Of a stretch of 64,000 nt of DNA, positions 44,320-55,100 are shown piece after piece. The stretch lies in NCBI RefSeq assembly GCF_963678635.1, contig NC_087068.1, positions 17,861,872 through 17,925,871 on the forward strand, written 5' to 3'. The stretch is from Symsagittifera roscoffensis (Eukaryota; Xenacoelomorpha; Acoela; Convolutidae). A program made the translations under genes and the position numbers. Each line of letters begins with the position of its first letter. Position 1 is the stretch's first letter. The notes below the pieces were generated by a model. It was not told where the DNA came from. It saw only the letters and a list, made by a program, of their open reading frames with translations, and searched no databases.

Positions 44320-44649
44320 GTTAGACCTTTCAATGCGCCCAAATCTGTGGCTCCTAAGATGTCGGCGGCCCTAAAACCCACTTCAACTGAAATTAGCCAT
44401 ATGGGCTCTTTAGGGTCAGTGATCTTCGGTCGAGACATGAATGGAAACTTCATATGTCCATTCCCGGGGTGTTCCAAAGTGTTCGGGGTATATGCATCTG
44501 CGCAGAAACATTTCAAGACTAATCATTCAGGAATTGAGTACAGATGTAAAATGTGTGAACAAACTTACAATCGAAAGGAAAACTTGAAGCGACATGCGGT
44601 ACAAGTTCATAAGCTTAATGACGAAATGGCTACTGCAATGCTAAAATGA
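44320..44649 (+). CDS. Zinc-finger gene D, exon 2
   Basis: Begins after GTGCTCAAG in phase 0 and aligns from its first residue with gene C exon 2. 109 codons to TGA: MGSLGSVIFGRD, finger 1 CPFPGCSKVF, finger 2 CKMCEQTY (Y where F is usual), tail HKLNDEMATAML. Confidence 0.8.
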   Translation, partial: VRPFNAPKSVAPKMSAALKPTSTEISHMGSLGSVIFGRDMNGNFICPFPGCSKVFGVYASAQKHFKTNHSGIEYRCKMCEQTYNRKENLKRHAVQVHKLNDEMATAMLK

Positions 44650-44820
44650 CAATTGATTTTGATGATTTCTATTGAATTTTTAATTTTCAAGTATCGAGTG
44701 TAGTAGTGTAAAATTAATTTGCATTAGTTTGGAGAAAAAATGAATTTGGAGCCAAAGTGCACCGTGTTTCATTTCAAACTTCGAGTGATTAGGTGTAGAT
44801 TAAAGTTTTCAGTCAGAGAA

Positions 44821-44917
44821 ATGGAATCCTTTTCTTTTGCTTAGAGCTATCAGGAAGAAGAATTGAATGTTTAACTGCAACGTCGTAAACAGGTCAAGTT
44901 TATTCTATACAGGGGCT
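44821..44917 (+). pseudogene. Dead copy of a zinc-finger exon 1
   Basis: Nine bases after a GTTTTCAG acceptor, an ATG begins MESFSF and is followed by TAG, then EEELN and another stop, then sequence matching TATTCTATACAG of gene C. Layout and sequence match exon 1 of genes C and D, but stops and small deletions kill it. No exon 2 follows before gene E. A relic of a further tandem duplicate. Confidence 0.6.
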
Positions 44918-45790
44918 TGTTTTCCTCAGTGAGAAATTCTTACTAACTGATACTTTTGCTAATTTTTTTTCAACGCAATCAATTTGTCTAACAACTTTTG
45001 TTAGGTTTCCTAATTTCTTAGTTTTCAGTTTTTTCGAACGAGCGGCTTTTGTTGTCGAGTTCAAAAGTTTTTTAAATCAGACTTTTCGCAATGCAACTAA
45101 AATAATAAGAATGGGATTTTAACATAGAACAATAACTCAATAGTTAGGTTTTTGCATTCTTGAAAACAGGTCCCAAATTTGAAGATTCTTGGGTTTATTT
45201 TCTGGAAAGCGTTGACGAAATATAACAGTCTTGTTCTGGTCCTAGTGTTTTGGCACAAAAGGAGCCTTTAAAAATTTTGGGATCGATAAGTCGTAAAATA
45301 GTATCGAAAGAGTACCTTTTGCATCGTGATCTGGTCGAACAGCGAGTTCCCTAATCTGCGTCAGGTATAAAGCAGGGCGATGGGTTCCGCTTAGTGTTGT
45401 GTTTTGTTTGCTTATAGCCACACATGGCAATTGATAGGCACTTGTTTTATAGCATAGAAACCGGTTCAATGAAATTTTTCTAGATTTTTACGTAACGTTC
45501 ATGTAAAGTGGGATGCCTGCACTCTCGAATGTTTGCGCTAGCAACGAATTTTTTGTGTAGCTTTGTTTCTTTTTTCTTTCTACTTCAATCATAGTGTTTT
45601 TTATTTATTATGGAAAATTTTTCTGCCATTTTTGGTACAATATCGCTTTAATTCACTAGTAGTCTAATTTGATGAGCTATTTTGAAATGAGTTTCAGTTG
45701 CAGTGATTGGCATAGAAATCTAAACGAACTGAGTTTTGCTTAAATTAATATATAAGACTTGTGTTTCTGAAGTTTCTGAATAGTTTTTCA
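44918..45790 (+). other. Intergenic region before zinc-finger gene E
   Basis: About 870 bp without a gene. Bases near 45265-45320 weakly resemble the inner part of the MITE-like repeat. The last 100 bp resemble the region before gene F. Confidence 0.5.
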
Positions 45791-45809
45791 GATTTGGCTT
45801 TATCCAAAA

Positions 45810-46034
45810 ATGACTGCTGCTGCTGTTATGTTCACTTTGAACTTGTCGGGAGATGAAGTGCAACGACTGAGCACAATGAGTGAAAAGTGTGTTTATTCAG
45901 TGTGTACATTAGATCAAAATGACATCTCGGGTTGTTTCGAATTGGGTCAGCTCATCGCAGAAAATACCAGTATGAATAATAAAGCCGCTGTAAAACGAAA
46001 GTTAAAAGAAAGCCCGTCCAAAATGGGTATTCAA
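45810..46034 (+). CDS. Zinc-finger gene E, exon 1
   Basis: 75 codons from an ATG 18 bases after TTTTTCAG to the donor ATTCAA|gtgagt. The product starts MTAAAVMFTLNLSGDEVQRL, with VYSVC, ELGQLIAENT and VKRKLK in the family positions. Closest relative is gene F; similarity reaches upstream of the acceptor. Joined in phase 0 to 46289-46612 by a 254-bp intron. Confidence 0.75.
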
Positions 46035-46288
46035 GTGAGTCGATTTGAAGTTCTTATCTATTTGATGCCGTGGACAATTAGGTTGGCTGATTTGTTTTTG
46101 CGGTAGCCTTCTTAACTAAGAATATTTTTGGATAGATTGAGTAAAAAACGGTTTGGCGCTGTTTTACTATCAATGTTAGATGTGTTAGTTCAATTACCCA
46201 GTGTTTTTTGCTAAAGAAAATTTTTAACTTTTTGCAGCAGGCTTCTAAAATAACACCATTTGCTTTGAACTAATTTGTGTTGTTTTAG

Positions 46289-46612
46289 CCTAAACAATTC
46301 ATACCCCCTATTCCTAAAACTAGCAACACTCAGGAACCCTCGCCTCAACTAGTTCAGTCGGGATCCTTAGGCGCAGTTACTTTCGGAAGAGACGTCAACG
46401 GATACTTCGTATGTCCTATTCCTGGTTGCTCCAAAGCTTTCGGGGAACACGGAGGAGCGAAGCGTCATTATTCTACGAATCATTCAGGAATCGAATTCAA
46501 ATGTCAGATATGCGAACAAAAGTTCAACCGAAAGGATAACTTGAAGAGACATGCTATGCAGAAACATAATTTGAATGAAATCATGGCCAACGCAATGCTG
46601 TATCAATCTTGA
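46289..46612 (+). CDS. Zinc-finger gene E, exon 2
   Basis: Begins after TGTTTTAG in phase 0 and runs 107 codons to TGA. It has no internal start codon before the fingers, so it is only visible by homology. Contains GSLGAVTFGRD, finger 1 CPIPGCSKAF, finger 2 CQICEQKF, tail HNLNEIMANAML. Confidence 0.8.
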   Translation, partial: PKQFIPPIPKTSNTQEPSPQLVQSGSLGAVTFGRDVNGYFVCPIPGCSKAFGEHGGAKRHYSTNHSGIEFKCQICEQKFNRKDNLKRHAMQKHNLNEIMANAMLYQS

Positions 46613-47049
46613 TTGAGTTTGAAAGTGTCTAGAGTAAAAGATTTCAATTTGAGGGGAGCATACGTTGATTTTCATTCCTTGTCCTTTTAGATTTGTTATT
46701 TTAGTTTCTTGGCAAATTTTCCATTTACATTGGTTTCATTTTGTGTTTTAAAACTTATAGTTATACTCTTATTTTTGTATTCTAAGGTTTTGTCCCCGAA
46801 TTTAAGTTTCTAAGTCTTTTTTGGGACTTTGTTCCATATCAATCAGAGTGTTTTTAGTTATGATCGTCAACTTTGCCGAAAAGTTTGGTGTCAATGATCT
46901 TTTAGTCGACTAAAGTCTTAAACCTATTTTAGAAAGTGTTTCAGTTGCGTCGATCCGTGTGTAAAATTAAACGAGCTGAGTTTTGATTATTTAATATACA
47001 CTTTGACTGAAGTTTCTGGCTAGTTTTTCAGATTTGGCTTTTTCCAAAA

Positions 47050-47262
47050 ATGACTGCTGCTGTCATGTTCACTTTGAACTTGTTAGGAGATGAAGTGCAA
47101 CGGCTGAGCACGATGCGTGAAAAATGTGTTTATTCTCTCTGTAAACTAGAGGAAAATGACATTTTTGAATTGGGCCAATTCGTTGCAGAAACTACCAGCG
47201 TGAACCTTACAAAGGCTATCAAAAGGAAACCGATAGACGACTCGTCCAAAAATATCATTCAA
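47050..47262 (+). CDS. Zinc-finger gene F, exon 1
   Basis: 71 codons from an ATG 18 bases after TTTTTCAG to the donor ATTCAA|gtgagc. MTAAVMFTLNLLGDEVQRL and the rest closely match gene E, with small deletions in the middle. Joined in phase 0 to 47530-47853 by a 267-bp intron. Confidence 0.75.
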
Positions 47263-47529
47263 GTGAGCAGAATAAAATAGTGGAATATATGTTTTTTTCT
47301 CATTCAAAGCTTTAATTGCTGTGTTTGTCAGAAATGATTCAGATTCATTTGTTCAATTTTTTTTTCGTTTTGTAGCTCAGTTTATAACTAAGTGATTTTG
47401 TATATTCTGTTTATCTTCTGCTCTGACAGCGATTTAAGAATCAAGTTAATTGTTTTCATTGAAAAGTGAGGTCACCGTCAAATAAAGTATTTGAAATGGC
47501 AAAAAAACCATAAACAAATTTAATTTTAG

Positions 47530-47853
47530 GCGAAACACCTCAAACCCTCGGTTCCTAGGACTCCAAACTCCCAGCAAACATCGCCTCATCTAGTCCAAGC
47601 GGGATCCTTAGGAGCTGTGACTTTCGGGCGAGACATCAACGGGTTTTCTGTTTGTCCTGTTCTCGGGTGCTGCAAATCATTTGCATACCAAAAATTAGCG
47701 AAAAAACATTACTCCAGGAATCATTTGGGAATTGAATTCAGTTGTCAAATGTGCGCACAAAAGTTCAATCGTAAGGATAGTCTGAAGAGACATGCTATAC
47801 AGAAACATAGTTTGAACGAAATCATGGCCAATGCAATGTTGAACCAATTTTGA
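47530..47853 (+). CDS. Zinc-finger gene F, exon 2
   Basis: Begins after AATTTTAG in phase 0; 107 codons to TGA. Contains GSLGAVTFGRD, finger 1 CPVLGCCKSF, finger 2 CQMCAQKF, tail HSLNEIMANAML. With exon 1 it gives a 178-residue product. Confidence 0.8.
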   Translation, partial: AKHLKPSVPRTPNSQQTSPHLVQAGSLGAVTFGRDINGFSVCPVLGCCKSFAYQKLAKKHYSRNHLGIEFSCQMCAQKFNRKDSLKRHAIQKHSLNEIMANAMLNQF

Positions 47854-48276
47854 CATGGAAAATATCAAGAGCAAAAATCTCTCGAATGTTTTGAGTTTCT
47901 CTCTTTCCTCGTTAGTTTTAGCCCGATTTGAATGTATCTTAATTTTTTTGTTTGTTATTATGTTGTCTGGATAAGTTGATTTTGAGTCATTTATGATTAG
48001 TCTGGAGTTTCATTTTGGATTTTCATATTTAGTATATGTAAAATTTTATCGCTTTTGTTTCCAAAACTTTCGAGAATTTCCCTCCTAAACTTGAATGGCA
48101 AATTCACGCAGTCAAGCCTGCATATTTTATACTCAAATCTGATTGACTGGAAATTATTACTTTTAACCAAATGAATGATTTCCACTTAATAATAAATTGG
48201 TGAGGAGATTGTTCACTTGGTCCGAAGAATCCCTTGTATAGAGTTAAAACAATAAAAATGTGAGTATGACTTCCAG
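47854..48276 (+). other. Intergenic region between zinc-finger genes F and G
   Basis: About 420 bp, AT-rich, no gene. Ends at the acceptor CTTCCAG of gene G (AG 48275-48276). Confidence 0.5.
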
Positions 48277-48286
48277 ATGTTTAAAA

Positions 48287-48862
48287 ATGGACTCTATAAA
48301 GGTTTCGGTTCACCTCAATGAAGAGGTTCTTAAAAACATTCCGTTCAACAAAGAAATGAATCACGAACTGAAACTGATTCTTTGTGATCCAGAAATGCAA
48401 ACTATATTTGGTGCCATCTATTTGGGGCCGGATTCCGCTGAAAATGATCTTCTTGCGCAGGATCAAAATCCAATCAAAACAGGAAAGCGCTCAAAACCAA
48501 TAATTAATTCCAGCTCATTTCGCACAACTTTCAACATCGCTCCGAAGAAAACTCGAGTTGAACAAGTTTCTGTAAGTTATGATGGAAATCGTCAGCCAGT
48601 TCTCAAGACTCAGGGTTCAGTAACATTTGGTAAAGATGAACAAGGAAATCTGATCTGTCCTATTTGCAAAAAGAGCTTCACGTTACAATTGAATGCTAAC
48701 AGGCATTTCACAAGTGTGCACAACAAGATCAGCTACAAGTGCGAACTGTGCGATTATGCGTGCAGAAAAGACTATTTGAAAGTACATGCTATGAAAAGTC
48801 ACGGAATGAATGAAAATATGGTAAAGTTTATGATGTTGAACTGTAAACAAGTTCAGAGATGA
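48287..48862 (+). CDS. Zinc-finger gene G (single exon)
   Basis: 191 codons. I chose ATG 48287 because it lies 10 bases after a CTTCCAG acceptor and gives a product of the same length and start (MD) as gene H; earlier in-frame codons lie across the acceptor. The N-terminal 100 residues differ from genes A to F but share the layout: a hydrophobic start, then basic patches (GKRSK, PKKTR). Then GSVTFGKD, finger 1 (C-x2-C from CPIC) and finger 2 (CELC-x11-H-x4-H), tail HGMNENMVKFMM. No intron interrupts it. Confidence 0.85.
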   Translation: MDSIKVSVHLNEEVLKNIPFNKEMNHELKLILCDPEMQTIFGAIYLGPDSAENDLLAQDQNPIKTGKRSKPIINSSSFRTTFNIAPKKTRVEQVSVSYDGNRQPVLKTQGSVTFGKDEQGNLICPICKKSFTLQLNANRHFTSVHNKISYKCELCDYACRKDYLKVHAMKSHGMNENMVKFMMLNCKQVQR

Positions 48863-50510
48863 ACAGCAAAAACTAAATGGGAGAAATCATAGATAGTTAA
48901 TTGTTTGTTTTAAATTTCCAAGTTACTATGTCTTTACAATAATCTGGAGATTCGTGATTCCAGTCCTGTAGCCTGCTTATAGTTTTTATTCTTCACAGCT
49001 TAATTACTGCTTTTTGACCTTTGTCAACCCTTGCGATAAGCAGGGGTATTGCGACCGTGTACTAGAATTTTTCCCGTAAATAACCTTGTTCACAGGATCT
49101 TCAATTTTAGTTGATCTTCCCATCTGTATTTTTATCAATCAACAGAAAATTTTTTAGCATGTCTGCAATTCAAATACCATTATGTTTGTTTTTTGCAGAT
49201 TGTAAATTTCCCAACAAAATTTTGTTGAAATTTTATTAATTAAAAAAAAATAATTGGCTTCAAAGATTTCAGCTTAGTTATCTCGGCTTTGTAGCCTCTG
49301 CGTCAGATGAGCGAACAATTTTCTGTTGAGTGTGTGTGTGTGTGTTTTGAGGTAAGTGACCTGAAAACTATTTTCAGTTTCAAGTTTTCATAATGAAAAT
49401 TTTTGCCGGGGTTGTAAAGGATGTAGATCAGATAGCACAAGATAAGGCAGCTTCAAGAAAATTCTGTTGCGTGCATTTATATTGATATAAAACGAAATGA
49501 ACTTCCTATTCAGGAAAATGTTTGTCTAGCAATCCATACAGAACAAAAAAGATTATGTAATTAAAGAATTTTTCAAATTGAATAAATTATAATGAAAAAA
49601 AAAAAGAAAAAGTTAATATAGCCGAAACAGAAATCAAAGTAATATCATCATAATATTACCAAAAAGGCTATTTTTCAAGGTTTTTGGCAAATGTAGCCCA
49701 TAGTGGTCCTTTTTTGTTTCCCGGTTGATGACTCCCAGTTTTTTAAAGAGATTTGAGTAGGTCTTTTTGCTTACTTAACTGTTTCCATTAGATTTTTTGG
49801 GTCGGTTTTGACTCACCCTGTTCCAGTCGACGAACAAGGTATAGAAAAGTTCTTTTTATGAGACTTGAGTTAAATATCACCGTCCAAAAAGATGGTCTGG
49901 CTCTATAAATTTGCCGGTTTTAGGTTGAATGCCCACTTTCACAGGTGTTCGTAGGTTGGCCATGGTTCAGACGAAAACCGTTTCAATTTTTAATTCTAAC
50001 GTCAATGTGAATTTTTTTAATTGCCAAAAATTATTTCTGACTGAATTTGATTATCCTTTTTGTAACAATTAGAAGTTTAGTTTTATCAGCTTTAAATTTT
50101 TTAATCAGTTATGTTTAGTTGGCTACTCAAGATAGATTCGAGAACGGTCAATAAAATCAAAATGGAGAACCGCATTGGCAAAAACAAGATAGTTTACCGC
50201 AAGTTGATCTCAAGTTCAACCAATTCTAAAGCAATACATAACGGATTTTATTGTTCCGACATGAAGTCGATTATAATTGGTTGCAATATTAGTTTTCCCA
50301 ATGCCGGGATCTTATAGGTGGTGAGGATGTCTACCTGTCCCTCCCCCTGAATTTTCTCCAGTTTCCGAACCGAATGTAAGCAATCGTTAATAGCTTTTCT
50401 AGCTTCCTTAAAGAACTATTTTAAAGATATATTTAAAGAAAACTTATTTTTGTTGGAACCCAAAATTTTAAGTATTAGCGATTGATTGATCTAATTACGG
50501 TGTATTTCAG
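48863..50510 (+). other. Intergenic region between zinc-finger genes G and H
   Basis: About 1.65 kb without a supported gene. Contains a short GT microsatellite near 49331 and A-rich stretches near 49597. Ends at the TATTTCAG acceptor of gene H. Confidence 0.5.
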
Positions 50511-50518
50511 AAGTCTGA

Positions 50519-51094
50519 ATGGATTGTGTTACCGCGTCTTTTGCACTAGCTGATTTTTTCATCGACTCAATTTTGAATGAATCTACCGAACACTTATCAC
50601 TGGCACTGATTGACTTGGAAACAGAGATAAATTTTGGACGGGTGAACTTCAAAAGCGAGTTCAAAATTGATCCAAAAAATCAATTTCAATCATCATCAGA
50701 TGGTTTCCAGAAATCATTCAACGACCGGAAACGTGCAGTTGTACTGTCTACACAGCCATCAGCATCTGTGGGGAGTAAAAGTCCAAAGAAATCAAAAAGT
50801 TCAGTTCCGGTCCATTCCAACCTTAGTCCAGTTATTAAAACACAAGGTGCAGTTATCTTCGGAAAAGACGCAAACGGAAATTTGATTTGCCCGATTTGCA
50901 ACAAGTCGTTCACGGCACAAGCTAGTGCTGATCGACATTTCACAAACGTGCACAACAAAATAAGCTTCAAGTGCGAAATGTGTGATTATGCGTGCAGAAA
51001 AGACTATTTGAAGGTGCATGCTATGAAACATCACGGAGTGAATGAAAATATGGCGAAACTTATGGTACAAAACTGCAAACAAGTGCAGCAATAA
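50519..51094 (+). CDS. Zinc-finger gene H (single exon)
   Basis: 191 codons from an ATG 8 bases after TATTTCAG. Paralogue of gene G in length and layout: hydrophobic N-terminus, basic patches (DRKRA, SPKKSK), GAVIFGKD, finger 1 CPICNKSF, finger 2 CEMCDYAC, tail HGVNENMAKLMV. The fingers are nearly identical to those of G, but the N-terminal halves differ strongly. Confidence 0.85.
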   Translation: MDCVTASFALADFFIDSILNESTEHLSLALIDLETEINFGRVNFKSEFKIDPKNQFQSSSDGFQKSFNDRKRAVVLSTQPSASVGSKSPKKSKSSVPVHSNLSPVIKTQGAVIFGKDANGNLICPICNKSFTAQASADRHFTNVHNKISFKCEMCDYACRKDYLKVHAMKHHGVNENMAKLMVQNCKQVQQ

Positions 51095-51866
51095 ACGCTT
51101 GATTTTCGCATTAAATGAATTTTTACTTTAAAAACCTCTCTTTACTTCAGTTTTTAATTTTAGGTATATTTTGTATACATTTGATTGCAAACTTTGTGCG
51201 TTGGAAACTAGTTGGATGCTATATTTTAGAATTAGGGGAGAACAAGGGTTAAGTTTTTTAATCAAATGTGAAAGTTATGACCCTTGTCAACTATTTACAA
51301 GAATATGCAGATATATTGGTGTAGTTAATGCAGATGCGTTATTTGTGCAGTGAATAGAGTTCGCTTCTGAGTTTGTTTTGAGAGATTTAAATTTTTGGGT
51401 CAACTGCCCTGTGAGTAAGTGAATGTGTTAGATTAATTCAAGTAATTGGCTGGGTTTTGCTTTATCATGAACTATTTAACAGTAAATGTCTGTGCTAAAA
51501 ATGCGGACATGGCATAGGGGAGCAACATGGAGATGGGTTTTGCCTCAATCCTGAGGATGATGGGTCAAGGTCGTCCAATAGTCGCGCTAGTACTGACCAT
51601 TTTTCTAAAAAATTTTATTTCATCAATTTGCTTTAGCTCAATCAAAATTAAAACGAAAAGCAATAATTTAAATTCTATTTCTATTGGTTTCATTAAGTAT
51701 AAATTTAAGTACGGTAGTTAAGGCTTCTATTTTAGTAACGTCAGTATAATAAGAAAATCTGGCACAAACAAAAAGTTTCAAAGTCTATGTCATCTAAGTT
51801 GCAGTTATCACAATGCGTCCGATTTTTTAAAGTCAAAAATATACTACTGATTTTATTATCTCTAAA
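51095..51866 (+). other. Intergenic region between convergent genes H and the seven-exon gene
   Basis: About 770 bp, AT-rich; the 3' ends of two convergent genes. Short open frames here match nothing I know. Confidence 0.5.
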
Positions 51867-52164
51867 CTAGTTATTATAACAAATCACTGAAGCGAGCATG
51901 AACAGAAGATAGAGCTTCACAATCTCCTGTATGGCCTTAACTGCTATGGATCCACTGTCCATTCTATTTTTGATGTCATAGTCTATGCAGTCGGGGTTAG
52001 CCATTTCGGCAGTTCCGTTTCGCGAGTTGATCCGACACATGGCACAAACTGCATCGTGATGGTTTGAGTTTTTCTCGTATGGGTTGACTTCACATCTGGC
52101 TGTTCCGTTTTGACCCCACGCACGTACCATACTCTCGCCCATCATGGATCCACCGAAGGCTTTG
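51867..52164 (-). CDS. Seven-exon gene, exon 7 (C-terminus)
   Basis: 298 bp from CGTTTTCAG to TAG. Encodes a cysteine-rich part (RCEVNPYEK, DAVCAMCRIN, NPDCIDYD) and the hydrophobic tail. HHDAVCAMC loosely recalls a motif of short-chain collagen C4-like proteins of invertebrates, too weak to name. Confidence 0.75.
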
Positions 52165-55100
52165 CTGAAAACGAAACAAGCAAAATTAACATTTTGTACA
52201 TAATAATTTAATTTCAAGCTTTAGAAACAAACGTTTTTATATGTAGAAAGGAGTGTAAAAAAAGAAAAAAAACATAGGCCAAAAGGGAATATATGTTTAC
52301 TTTTTGGATATTTTTGAAAAAATCGGGGTTTGTCAATGGACGTTTTCGGCTACCCTTTTCGATAGCACTAGACTGAAAAAGTGGCGAAATGATAAGACTG
52401 AGACTGAAGATTCCTCCTTTTACCTCTGTGGGCACCTCTCTCCAAATGCCCCTTTTTCCACTATCACGTGATGGGGTCGGAAGAAGTTCAAGGTCACATC
52501 GTCCATGGGCAGATCCTCGGTCTCGTTGCACTCCTCTACAGATGCAAACATTAGGCATAATCAAAGGGAGGTCAAAGTTAAACCAATTATGAAAAATAAT
52601 AGCAGAAAGTTTCCTTAGCTCGTAAAACGGAATAATTTGATCAATGACAGTACCCTGCAAAGTTTTTAAGATTAAAATCGGTCTTATAAACACTGAAAAG
52701 GTCCAAATCAAATAAAATCTTCGAATTTAAAATATTCGCTGAACAATTTAATGATTTTACAGTAAAAAAAATAACTGTAAATGGGGGGGAGGGCGGATTT
52801 TTGTCGACCTTTTTTTAGGTCGACCAAATTGATTTTTCGAGCTCTCCCAAAGCACTGTTTTGTACCTATTTTTGCCAAACTTTCTGCGCCGCAGACAAAA
52901 TTTTGAAAAAATTTTTGCCAAACTTTCTGCGCCGCAGACAAAATTTTGAAAAAATAGGCCAAAAAAGGCGTTTTTAGGCACTTTTTGGAAAATTTTGACC
53001 GAAAAATTGCTTTTTTTCAGAGCGCGCTCCCCCCTAAAAATTAGTATATCTTGGCGCCAACGGCGCCTTAAGAAAAATTTAAAGGTTGGTCGCCCAAAAC
53101 TGGATTTCTTAAAAGTACCAAAGGGGGGACCTTTTTGGTCGAATCCCTGAGGAAGAAAAGGCGTCCGCCCCCCTCCCTAAATCCGCCCCTGTCTGAGGGA
53201 CTTTTTCCGTTTCAAACCTTTGAAATTGTATCCTAATATTTTCTTCATAAAGTGTGCGTTGACTATTTTGTCGTAAGTGCAGTTGTCAATGGTCAGACTC
53301 TTCAGATTGTAGGCACCACTCAGCAGGTCAGAGATATCCATTTCAGGCCCAAGTAGCACCAGATTGCTGAGACGGACTGAAATAGTGTCCGTTTTTGCAT
53401 AACGCATAATTTTTTTCTTAGTGTCGGTTTCGTGGCGTTTTCGAAGGTGGTTTCAAAATGGCGGTTTCGAAGGTAATAATTTTGGAAGATTTAAGAAAGA
53501 TTATATTTATAGAAGATCATTAGTGGCGGTTTCGAAGGTTGAATTATAAAGATTTCAGGTTAAAAAACATAGCCAACTGACAGTTGGAAAAGAGTAATGA
53601 ACGCGAGGAACCAGAACAAAAAACTGACGTTTTTTAAAAAAATTCGAATTTTAAAAAATACAAATATGCCCCTAAAGTTCTATAGAAAGAAAGAAAGAAA
53701 GAATGAATTTCTCCAGTATATGAAAACATCAAATTTAAATATGCAACATAACAGATTCTGAGACTTGGAGATGACAGATAACGGGATCCTAGGATCCACC
53801 ACGGATCTGCCAATATGTTTTTTTTTAAATTTCGTTTTTATGTTTCGGTAGATTCAATTAGATACTTAGTTTGTTGGTGACTGACACAGCTTTTCTTTCA
53901 GCATGGTTACTCTACCTCAGTGGTTGGATTAGTTATCGTTTATCGTTTTTTTTTTTGTTTTTTTTTCTAAGTATTTTGAAAACAAATTAGTGAGAAAAAA
54001 TTTTTAAAAATCTAAAAAGTGCGATATCTCGAAAACTAGCGGGTTCTGGAGGGTCATTTTTTCCTCCTAATTCGTAACCCTACGGGGGTTGTCCAGCAGC
54101 ATTTAACCAACGGTTGTATTATTATTTTTTTTTTTTATAATTCATAAATATATTTCACCAATTCGATATTTTGAATCAGATAAGTTTGGAAATTGTGGTA
54201 ATAACGCGATATTTCCATAAAAGAACTATTTTCAATATCCACTGGGAGCAAGCCCAAGCTATTCAGTTTATTATACAACTTACATGCTCTATATCGTATC
54301 GAGAATCTTTCGATTTTACGTTTGCAAAGAGGTTCCAATAGTAACTTGGCACTAGATCGCCTTGTCGATTTCTCCGAATTTTGAAAAATGAACATTTCGT
54401 TTAGAAAATTTTCGCTGTGCAATTGGTTTACAGATTTAAGAACAAATTTCAGAAGCTCGTATACGTTGTATTCAAAAACTGTCAGTAATTTATTCTTTTC
54501 AAATATATCTTCACAGTGATCTTGCCGCTTTCTGAAATATATAAATTTTAAAAAAATTTTTTGCAAAATGAAAATTGGATTCAAAACACTGAAACTACAG
54601 CATCCATAAACCAGAATTCCGTACTATAAAATAGGGACAACATTTCTTCGGTAGTATTCTAATAGTTGGTACCTATGACTTTCAAGAACAATTTATGATT
54701 GTTGCTTTTTTGACAAAGTTACCCAATTTGAGAAAAGTTGATCAATAGGTAAGTTTTTAATTCCGCTGGGAAATCTGATAATTAAATTCACTTTCGAAAC
54801 TAGCAGTCGATCACTTTTAAAATTCGTTGTTCGATAGTGGAGATTACATTCTTGTTAAGGAAAAACTGAATTTAAAAAAATCAAAGCGCAAAAAAAACGA
54901 GCGTGAACAAATTTTCAGATTTTTTAAAAAATCCACTACAGAGTCTCCAATACGTTCGTTAATATTAAACATAAAAGACTAAGGAAGCCTCAACTCGCAA
55001 TAATGGAAACTTTGATTGAAACGTGGAACTGGCAAGTAGTACTCGCTTGTTCTGCTCAATTTTTCAGACAAAAGCCATATTTTACGCTTGAATTAATGAT

